DNA from: a gamma proteobacterium symbiont of Stewartia floridana
GTDB lineage: Bacteria; Pseudomonadota; Gammaproteobacteria; Chromatiales; Chromatiaceae
Length of the DNA stretch: 64,000 nt
Assembly (NCBI GenBank): GCA_003676145.1
Contig: NAUB01000024.1
Span: 248,001-312,000, forward strand
Reading direction: 5' to 3'
Shown here one piece after another: positions 58,651 through 64,000 of this stretch (positions are counted from its first letter, which is position 1; each line of letters begins with the position of its first letter). The notes under the pieces are model-generated. The model searched no databases. It worked only from the letters and a program-made list of their open reading frames with translations, and had not been told where the DNA came from. Made by a program: the position numbers and the translations under genes.

Positions 58651-58985
58651 TCCAAATCGCTCTGATGTTGTTCCGCCAGATACCGTTGCCACTTTTTTAG
58701 CAGGTCATTCTCCTGCTTTAACCGAGCCACTTCTTTTTCCAGGGCTTTGACTCGATCTAGCTCCTTTTCCCCGTTCCGGATGCTGGTGACCTTGTGTCTT
58801 TTATCTGCCACGATCTTTCCTTCCCGGTATTCTTTGCGCCATCGTGAAAGCATGAATGGATGAATGTCCAGTGTTTCCGCTACCTTCTTGATCTGTACAC
58901 CATCCAAATACGTTAACTGAACCGCCTTCGCTTTAAACTCATTTGTATACCGCCAGGTCTTCCTCGGATTGCTATATTTCGGCAT
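58623..58985 (-). CDS. IS3-family transposase orfA
   Basis: 120 residues: a helix-turn-helix (AVQLTYLDGVQIKKVAETLDI, split here as QLTYLDGVQIKK then VAETLDIHPFMLSRWRKEY) and a leucine-zipper-like tail (LDRVKALEKEVARLKQENDLL). Intact, but orfB is damaged, so the element is unlikely to move alone. Confidence 0.88.
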   Translation of the reverse strand: MPKYSNPRKTWRYTNEFKAKAVQLTYLDGVQIKKVAETLDIHPFMLSRWRKEYREGKIVADKRHKVTSIRNGEKELDRVKALEKEVARLKQENDLLKKWQRYLAEQHQSDLDSSRDMDEK

Positions 58986-59059
58986 GTGACACCTCTTTCT
59001 TTGTTAGAAAAAAGTGTCCGTTTTACCGGGGGATGTTCAGTATCCGCTGGAAGGCCTTG

Positions 59060-59827
59060 TTATATTTCTTCAATAATAAACCCTTGCGACTTTACGCATA
59101 ATATGAACTCATCATATTCTTTCAAGAAATCTTGTCCTGCATCGGTCAGCTTATGAAGGAGATCATAGTACCTCTCTTCGCTTTCCTGCCCCGGCACTTT
59201 CCAGTGATAAGGAGGGAGATACATTTTTCCGGATTTATCTTCCTGAGCACCAAGATAACCTGAACCATAAGCAGCCTGGTTGAAGCTTGATATTTTTGAT
59301 ACTAGTTCTACTTTCTTTTTTTCAACAACTTCGTTGTAAAGCCTGTATGGTGGGGTTATAAATTTCTCACACTGCTCAAGCCCATGCGCGAAATCCCTTA
59401 GGATTCCTGCTGTGGGTGCTCTTTCAACCCAATAACGTGTGTTCTCGTAAGGAAGATTTGATAAAAGCTTTTCAATTATTTTTTGGTCATGTGGTACTTC
59501 AACCTTCTTTTTCTCTCTCGCTTCCTCAGCTTCTATTTTCTTGCCACGGTTCATAAGAAATGAATGAGCTATATTGTACAGAGCTCCATTAATCATCAAA
59601 ATCACACCTGCGACATAAGCAGAGGTGTCCGGCACATCAATAGGTATTTCAATCTCAAAATACTTCAACAGTATTACTTTTATAATCAAGTGCTCTAACA
59701 GCGGCGCGGCAAGCAATCCAGCGCCAACATAAAGAAACACCTTGGTCACAGTATTTGAGAAAGGTGACAAGAACCATTTCTTTATTAATGGATCAATGTA
59801 TTCATCCCATATATTCTTTCTTGTCAA
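59060..59827 (-). CDS. Unknown membrane protein, gene cassette
   Basis: 255 residues from TTG 59827 with AAGGA in the preceding bases. Two membrane helices near 28-52 and 68-92 are followed by a charged helix (RGKKIEAEEAREKKKVEV) and a cytoplasmic-looking domain (YHWKVPGQESEERYYDLLHKL). No family recognised. Its stop lies in the core of the split attC, and the upstream attC at 59850 ends just before its ribosome site. Confidence 0.65.
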   Translation of the reverse strand: MTRKNIWDEYIDPLIKKWFLSPFSNTVTKVFLYVGAGLLAAPLLEHLIIKVILLKYFEIEIPIDVPDTSAYVAGVILMINGALYNIAHSFLMNRGKKIEAEEAREKKKVEVPHDQKIIEKLLSNLPYENTRYWVERAPTAGILRDFAHGLEQCEKFITPPYRLYNEVVEKKKVELVSKISSFNQAAYGSGYLGAQEDKSGKMYLPPYHWKVPGQESEERYYDLLHKLTDAGQDFLKEYDEFILCVKSQGFIIEEI

Positions 59828-59849
59828 GTTAATCTATTCCTTTTTGAGA

Positions 59850-59938
59850 ATAACGTTGCCAATCAGCCGACCTAAAAGTGAAGCGCCGACGAAGGAGGCG
59901 CGTAGCTTTTTGTTTCGGCTGAATTGGCCTTGTTAGCC
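59850..59938 (-). other. Integron attC recombination site
   Basis: 89 bases. Arms TAACGTTGCCAATCAGCCG and CGGCTGAATTGGCCTTGTTA fold with one extrahelical T and an unpaired three-base spacer; a second inner stem pairs AAAAG/GCGCC with GGCGC/CTTTT around a variable loop. Outer cores are TAACGTT-side and GTTAGCC. This is the expected attC architecture, lying between two cassette genes. Confidence 0.85.
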
Positions 59939-59944
59939 TTTTTT

Positions 59945-60904
59945 TTAATCATCTTTGAATGTGATGTGGTGACAATAACCACACAATCCGTTTAAATCTT
60001 GTTCGTCAGTACTCAAACTGGCCCCGCATCGACCGCACGAAGAATACGGCCTAGCTCCGAGACATATAGCACACGAATCTTCTTCATACACATAGGATTC
60101 CATGCCGCATTCATGACAACTACTGATAGGTGGTTCTCCACCATCAGTCATTGCTATGTATGTTTCGCCATAAAATGCCTCTGTTATGGCTTCCTCAAGA
60201 ATTTCGGGTGTCAGTGTATATTTGTTACCGCAAGATGAACACAAACACACGCACTCATCGGTGCCATATTCCGAAATGTCATTTGGCTTTATCAGTTCTG
60301 AGTGACATTCCGGGCATCGAATTTCATAAACAGCCTTCGCCAATGCTTCTGTTTTCCAATCTACATCATCTAATGCTTCATGACATTCTTTTAGTTCTTT
60401 TTCATAAACCTCAGTTGCGTCCAGCAAAGCTTCCCACGTGGATTCTCCAAGAGTATCTATTGGCTCCGACCCTAATTGGTTTTTTAGAAAATCTTGTATT
60501 ATTAAGAAGGACTGGCTTATTAACTCGCTTACCCTTGAGCCCGGTTGGCTTGTGCAATAATGTTCAATGTCGTTTCTGACTCTAATTATTTTATCTAAGC
60601 GTTGCCATTCAATTTCAATCCCTAGTGTATTAAGACGCTCCTTAATCTGTTGGACGTCAACAGTCTTCTTTCCATTGCCCACAAATGACAGCTGGCCAAA
60701 AACCATTTTAGGCTTAATTATTTGCTTGATTAACACTTCATCTGAATCTGGTGGGGATAATTGCCTTAGCTTTTCTTTGAAAAGCAGCAAAACGCCAGCT
60801 GAAATATTCCGAACCGATGACAAAACGCGACGTGGATCATTGGACTTATAGTCCTCTACACCTATCTGTATTGATTCAATCGCGTTTTTTAGCAGTGTGT
60901 TCAT
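59945..60904 (-). CDS. HEPN-like protein with C-terminal zinc ribbons, gene cassette
   Basis: 319 residues. The N-terminal helical part contains [15 protein letters not shown] and VRNDIEH, giving the R-x4-H motif (R110, H115) of HEPN RNases. From ~195 on there are four CxxC pairs (CPEC, CSSC, CHEC with CAIC, CGRC with CGYC) typical of zinc ribbons. Its stop lies seven bases before the attC site at 59850. Ribonuclease activity is a prediction from the motif only. Confidence 0.65.
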   Translation of the reverse strand: MNTLLKNAIESIQIGVEDYKSNDPRRVLSSVRNISAGVLLLFKEKLRQLSPPDSDEVLIKQIIKPKMVFGQLSFVGNGKKTVDVQQIKERLNTLGIEIEWQRLDKIIRVRNDIEHYCTSQPGSRVSELISQSFLIIQDFLKNQLGSEPIDTLGESTWEALLDATEVYEKELKECHEALDDVDWKTEALAKAVYEIRCPECHSELIKPNDISEYGTDECVCLCSSCGNKYTLTPEILEEAITEAFYGETYIAMTDGGEPPISSCHECGMESYVYEEDSCAICLGARPYSSCGRCGASLSTDEQDLNGLCGYCHHITFKDD

Positions 60905-60910
60905 GGTTGT

Positions 60911-60955
60911 AGGCTAACAGCTTTATTAATGAGACCCCTTGTCTCGTTTTACATT
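60911..60955 (-). repeat. Second copy of the 45-base attC-like element
   Basis: GGCTAAC, then AGCTTTATTAA, a GAGAC/GTCTC hairpin and CGTTTTAC. It matches the 56985 element closely and lies directly upstream of the HEPN gene start, where a preceding attC would end. A further GTTATAC core-like end at 61022-61028, with TATAAC at 60972, may belong to the same degenerate site. Confidence 0.4.
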
Positions 60956-61373
60956 TATAGCAAGACCTCTATATAACACTTTAATTGACTGAATATCAAT
61001 TACTTAGAATCATGGCCTCTCGTTATACATTCTCAGCAAGTCATGACAGTGGCAAACTGTTAATTTCGGTGTAAAATCATGGCGTCAGCCAACTGAATTC
61101 CGTGAACAACATCTACTTGATCAGGTACGAATCGCCTGTCCGCAGAAACATTTCAGTCACAAAACTGGAAAGTCTTATGTCTACAGGATACGTCAGTTCA
61201 TCCTCGTCAATAAAAAGCGCCATCCAAGCGAGATGGGTAGCCTCCCTCCGCTGTCAGGTGGCATCGGAACCGTTCTCAATATATGCCAGATCTGGTCTAG
61301 ATTTCTACACATAAATATATCGATAATCAATAATATTGCGCTTGCCTTCTTTGGCGACATATTCCAATTAAAA
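60956..61373. other. Gap with possible attC remnant, no supported gene
   Basis: Contains an internal hairpin TAATTGA/TCAATTA (60982-61002) between TATAAC and GTTATA ends, and otherwise two short overlapping open frames on opposite strands without coding signs. Confidence 0.35.
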
Positions 61374-61781
61374 TTACTCAACAACCCGATCTATAAACCT
61401 GTCTAGGTCAAATTCGCAATCAATGAATAATTTTTCGAGAGTCCTTTCATCCCAGCGATCAAGGACATATCTCAGTTTTTGAAATACGTAGGCCTTGTAA
61501 TCTAGATTAACAATCTCATTGATATAACTGGACATCTGACTCGGGGTAATATGGTAGTACCTCGATACTCCACAGCTTTGACGTATATCACGCCTAATCG
61601 CATCTTTGACTGTCCATTTGTTAGTAAAGCGTCGCACTACTTTATTAATGCGCTCATCGAGTTCTGCTTTATCTGCTTTTGATATGGCATTCTGAGGACG
61701 AGATGTATTCTTTTTAGCTGGCTTGCTCTTCTACCTAACAATACCACGTCTGAAGTCAGATAATTGGATTACTTCTGTCAT
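61374..61781 (-). pseudogene. Small unknown gene with in-frame amber codon
   Basis: From ATG 61781 (four-base overlap with the upstream gene) the frame reads MTEVIQLSDFRRGIVR, then TAG at 61731-61733, then KSKPAKKNTSRPQNAI and on to FIDRVVE. Total 135 codons with the amber. The downstream part is coding-like and highly charged. Decay, suppression or restart at an internal start are possible. No family recognised. Confidence 0.6.
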
Positions 61782-62032
61782 GACTCAGCTCCTTCCATAA
61801 GGTTCTCGACATTGATCTTTATAGCCTCACTACACGCCAATGTTGACAATATTGAAAGTGCAGCACGAAGTCTGAGGTCAATACTATCCACGTGGATGTA
61901 ATCAGCTACATCTGGGTTTCGCTCCCTTGTTGCTCCGTCCTTTTGATACAGCCGCAAGAAATCCAGAACCTCACTAATACCGTTAATGCCATTTAGGGAG
62001 CGTTGCATCATTTCGAGTTCTTTTAGTGTCAT
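61778..62032 (-). CDS. Small unknown protein, third gene of the coupled operon
   Basis: 84 residues, helical, acidic. Start and stop both overlap neighbours as ATGA, so it is translationally coupled. No family recognised. Confidence 0.6.
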   Translation of the reverse strand: MTLKELEMMQRSLNGINGISEVLDFLRLYQKDGATRERNPDVADYIHVDSIDLRLRAALSILSTLACSEAIKINVENLMEGAES

Positions 62033-62349
62033 GACTCACTCCCAATTGCCCCTTGATGGCCATCCAATACAGAGCTGACTTTTGACTCTATATTACGCAA
62101 TCCGTCAACTGTACCAGCTAAGACTGCCAGTAACTGACCAATATTTATCGTTTCTTCATCCTGAATCTGATGAGCTACGTCACTATATATATTACCAATG
62201 GCAGCAATTCCTACTGTGATGCTGTATATCTCGCTATTACATATGGTGCTGAGCTTTTTTAAGCGCTCATATTCTGCTGGACTCAGGGGTGTTGTGTGAG
62301 AATCAGGGATTGTAGGTAGACTACTGATTAGCTCTGATATTTGACTCAT
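62029..62349 (-). CDS. Small unknown protein, second gene of the coupled operon
   Basis: 106 residues with helical pattern (SPAEYERLKKLSTICNSEIY; INIGQLLAVLAGTVDGLRNI). Overlaps at both ends as ATGA. No family recognised; a phage- or plasmid-type origin is likely from gene size and packing. Confidence 0.6.
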   Translation of the reverse strand: MSQISELISSLPTIPDSHTTPLSPAEYERLKKLSTICNSEIYSITVGIAAIGNIYSDVAHQIQDEETINIGQLLAVLAGTVDGLRNIESKVSSVLDGHQGAIGSES

Positions 62350-62663
62350 GACAGCAACTCTCCATGTTTGCAGGAAAGCTCATTCAACTGAATCTGTTTG
62401 GCTTTCTCAACGAGTTTCAAGAAACTCTCTCCTCCTTGTGTTTCTAAATAGGAATTTATCTCATCGCATTCGTCAAAAGTACCTGACATAGAATCTGTTA
62501 ACGCCTCTGATATCAGTGTTGTATAAGTAACATGAGTTACCTGGAGATCCTCTATATCACCACACTCAATCTGCTGTAAAAGGGTGGTAGCGGCTTCAAT
62601 GTGATAAAGCCTTTGATAGATGTTTTCCAGCGTTAGAGCAACACTGTGAATATGTGTGTCCAT
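62346..62663 (-). CDS. Small unknown protein, first gene of the coupled operon
   Basis: 105 residues, helical and acidic. AGGGAT lies seven bases before the ATG at 62663. It is divergent from the ribbon-helix-helix gene and shares its promoter region with an inverted repeat. Confidence 0.6.
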   Translation of the reverse strand: MDTHIHSVALTLENIYQRLYHIEAATTLLQQIECGDIEDLQVTHVTYTTLISEALTDSMSGTFDECDEINSYLETQGGESFLKLVEKAKQIQLNELSCKHGELLS

Positions 62664-62682
62664 AATAATATCCCTAGTTATA

Positions 62683-62710
62683 ATGTAATGACAATGTGCT
62701 ACAATTACAT
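62683..62710. promoter_or_regulatory. Inverted repeat operator between the divergent genes
   Basis: ATGTAAT (62683-62689) and ATTACAT (62704-62710), exact 7-bp arms 14 bases apart. A plus-strand extended -10 TGCTACAAT (62697-62705) and a minus-strand TTGTAG with TATAAC overlap it, so a bound repressor would block both directions. The ribbon-helix-helix protein is the obvious candidate. Confidence 0.55.
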
Positions 62711-62745
62711 ACTAGCTCAACAACAGAGAATGTCAATACATCGTC

Positions 62746-62895
62746 ATGACACCACCAAAGACAGAATTTATCCAGATAAGGATCGAACCGGAACTAAAGG
62801 AAGAGGCCAAGAAATTAGCTGACAAGGAGGGTAGAACCCTGAGTAACTGGGTTGTATGGTTAATCCAAAATGAAATTTCCAAGGAATCTCAATAG
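62746..62895 (+). CDS. Small ribbon-helix-helix regulator
   Basis: 49 residues: TEFIQIRIEPELKEEAKKLA then KEGRTLSNWVVWLIQNEI. The strand with alternating residues, the helix and the TLSNWV turn match Arc/CopG-like ribbon-helix-helix proteins, which bind as dimers of symmetrical operators. It probably regulates itself and the divergent operon. First hairpin RNA follows 53 bases after its stop. Confidence 0.75.
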   Translation: MTPPKTEFIQIRIEPELKEEAKKLADKEGRTLSNWVVWLIQNEISKESQ

Positions 62896-62948
62896 GTTAT
62901 TTTATATATACTGGATATATATCAGTAATTGCCTAGACTTAGAGAAAG

Positions 62949-63032
62949 GATCAGGGTTATCCTGATTCATACAAGGCTTGCCAGCCCCTCGGGCTTCTAA
63001 CCCGAGTTCATGTTGGCGAGCCTTTCTTTTTT
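62949..63032 (+). ncRNA. Structured RNA unit 1 with terminator
   Basis: Hairpin ATCAGG/CCTGAT (62950-62967), a short linker, then a composite hairpin: outer AAGGCTTGCCA with TTGGCGAGCCTT, inner CTCGGG/CCCGAG, loop CTTCTAA, followed by CTTTTTT. Either an elaborate terminator of the regulator gene or a small RNA; its near-twin at 63324 supports the second. Confidence 0.6.
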
Positions 63033-63323
63033 AAATTGACACTGTCCAGCTTTGTAACTAAGATTTTTACAAACCTCTCGTGGACTGAACCACCTATGGC
63101 AATTGGAGCCGGACGGTCGTAGATCATGAGGGGTTTTGTCTTTTTACAAACTGATAAAACCCTAATCTTGGCTTATAGACCTTGGTCTCTTCCTCTTTAA
63201 ACTGCTAGCTTATCAAGCCGGCATAGTCTCAATAGATCGTTAGCTACTGTTTATATTGGTTTTTTTAAATCTATCTCGTTGCAATTGATTTGCACTTACC
63301 ATTTACCTAATCTTTGGATAGGA
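63033..63323. other. Region between the two RNA units
   Basis: No open frame. It has another hairpin, AGGGGTTTTGTC with GATAAAACCCT (63129-63163), and a TTGATT/TAATCT pair 17 bases apart shortly before unit 2, a possible promoter. Confidence 0.4.
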
Positions 63324-63405
63324 GATCAGGAAATTCCTGACCCTAAAAAGGCTCGCCAACACCCCGGGCTTCTAACCTGGGTAAAAGTTGACGAGCCTTT
63401 TTTTT
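63324..63405 (+). ncRNA. Structured RNA unit 2 with terminator
   Basis: Hairpin TCAGG/CCTGA (63326-63340), linker, then outer AAGGCTCGCCAAC with GTTGACGAGCCTT, inner CCCGGG/CCTGGG with the same CTTCTAA loop, and eight T. Same architecture and loop as unit 1, with different stem bases. The next gene is convergent, so it is not a leader. Confidence 0.6.
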
Positions 63406-63451
63406 AAATAGTGCCTACTTAGATGGCCAATATGATATCGAAGCTTATTCG

Positions 63452-64000
63452 CTAATCTGAAGAAAGTATCGCTAAAGCCTCGGCATCTTTGCTGATACCC
63501 TCAAAGTACTTAGAGAGCTGATCGAATTCCACGAAATCTAGTAAGAAATAGTTTGTTCTCTGATTGCCACTTTTTTCAATAAATGCGTAATCAACCTCGA
63601 ATTGAAAATTGTTTTCGATAAGAGTAGGCACAGTCTCTGTGTAAAAATCTACACTAAACATCTTCTCGAATGAGCTACATATGACAACAGGGAATTCCAT
63701 AACTTCCTGTAGAGATCGATTCTCTATCTTAACACCTGGAATTGAAACAGGTCGCTTACTCATCGACGTCATTGCGTTAAGCACCTGATTAACTGCTTTG
63801 TAGAAGATTTCTTTATCAGGTTCTTTTTTCGATTTTGTTGCAAAAAGTTTTGCAACCCTTTCTCCTTGGGACAAGTAGTGATGCTCTTTCGTATAACTGT
63901 TATTTGCACGAAATCCACTGGTTGAACAAACAAGCTTTTTTGCCGATTCCATATCTTTATCGGCAAACCAAAATACTGAATAAGATGAGACAAACTTGCA
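63452..64000 (-). CDS. Unknown protein, 5' end outside the window (partial)
   Basis: The frame is open from the window edge to TAG at 63452. The first internal ATG is at 63952, but the reading frame continues upstream (FVSSYSVFWFADKD), so the true start is probably beyond 64,000. The visible ~182 residues contain SQGERVAKLFATKSKKEPDK and a C-terminal half rich in Phe. No family recognised. Confidence 0.6.
   Translation of the reverse strand, partial: CKFVSSYSVFWFADKDMESAKKLVCSTSGFRANNSYTKEHHYLSQGERVAKLFATKSKKEPDKEIFYKAVNQVLNAMTSMSKRPVSIPGVKIENRSLQEVMEFPVVICSSFEKMFSVDFYTETVPTLIENNFQFEVDYAFIEKSGNQRTNYFLLDFVEFDQLSKYFEGISKDAEALAILSSD

Larger units (their letters stand above)
57776..59039 (-). 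mobile_element. IS3-family insertion sequence, degenerate
   Basis: 1,264 bases with related ends TGATCTTCCCCC (57776) and TGAACATCCCCC (59039, minus strand); the following bases ATAAATCGGACAC and GTAAAACGGACAC are also alike. It carries orfA and a damaged orfB with the DDE-type integrase core. A clear target duplication is not seen (GTG left, GTA right). Confidence 0.85.
57734..59065 (-). other. attC site split by an insertion sequence
   Basis: The two halves are 57734-57775 and 59040-59065. Left arm TAACGTTACCTTCAGCAG pairs with right arm CGCTGGAAGGCCTTGTTA, leaving one extrahelical base and an unpaired GTT/AAG-type spacer, as in functional attC sites. The gene at 59060 has its stop in the right core, normal for cassettes. 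The IS at 57776-59039 separates the halves. Confidence 0.75.

Noticed and set aside
61102-61314. 70-codon plus-strand frame
   Set aside because: No ribosome site or family resemblance, and an equally open frame runs on the opposite strand.
62987-63006. CTTCTAA loop as part of a tRNA-Arg gene
   Set aside because: Only the anticodon-like arm is present; there is no acceptor, D or T arm, and the hairpin is followed by a T-run.
63769-63993. 74-codon minus-strand frame from TTG
   Set aside because: It overlaps the longer partial gene in another frame and has no family resemblance.
49519-64000. Integrase or recombinase of the island
   Set aside because: No tyrosine or serine recombinase motif was found apart from the IS3-family transposase, so the mobilising enzyme is outside the window or lost.

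Overview
The window looks like a chromosome segment of a gammaproteobacterium. The family-level evidence is the intact rpsU-yqeY-dnaG-rpoD macromolecular synthesis block, the EpmA/EpmB type of EF-P modification, tgt next to queA, and an ExbB/ExbD/TonB-like operon with TPR lipoproteins. Chromatiales-like sulfur bacteria would fit (VPLPA-CTERM protein, arsM, many c-di-GMP enzymes), but that is inference and no rRNA is present to confirm it.

The core part, 1 to about 49,500, has fairly high GC and dense genes. In order: the end of pcm, a fused membrane spermidine-synthase-like protein and lgt; a DUF3187 outer-membrane protein; a nine-gene envelope operon at 4924-13755 (signal-peptide protein, three TPR proteins, a small periplasmic protein, ExbB-, two ExbD- and a TonB/AgmX-like protein) followed by apbE; tgt and queA with a candidate small RNA between them; a hydrolase, a GGDEF-EAL protein and tRNA-Leu(CAA); a vWA protein with an ABC exporter-like pair; a VPLPA-CTERM protein beside an unusual AAA ATPase-OmpA fusion and a cell-surface lipoprotein; an aminotransferase-rhodanese-SCO-like-psd run; arsM with its ArsR regulator; a diguanylate cyclase; a permuted papain-like protein and a class 3 lipase; epmA-efp-epmB; tsaD; and the rpsU-rpoD block ending in a CAU-anticodon tRNA. 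Two copies of a long palindromic repeat sit near 23.9 kb and 43.7 kb.

Directly after that tRNA (49,518) the sequence becomes AT-rich with short, often unknown or broken genes, which fits a genomic island whose left edge is the tRNA 3' end. No integrase is visible in the window. The island holds several candidate defence or conflict modules: a GHKL-ATPase/STAS-like/membrane three-gene unit, a stand-alone SIR2-domain protein, an HNH-like protein with a membrane partner, and a HEPN-like protein with zinc ribbons. Around 57-61 kb lies an integron-type gene cassette array on the minus strand: one canonical attC site is intact, and a second has been split by a decayed IS3-family element. From 61.4 kb to the end there is a translationally coupled operon of four very small genes (the last with an in-frame amber codon), a divergent ribbon-helix-helix regulator, a pair of near-duplicate structured RNAs ending in strong terminators, and the 3' part of an unidentified gene running off the window.

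The observations I consider most worth following are the attC array and its IS interruption, the GHKL/STAS unit, the HEPN-zinc ribbon cassette, the paired structured RNAs, and the ATPase-OmpA fusion next to the VPLPA-CTERM gene.
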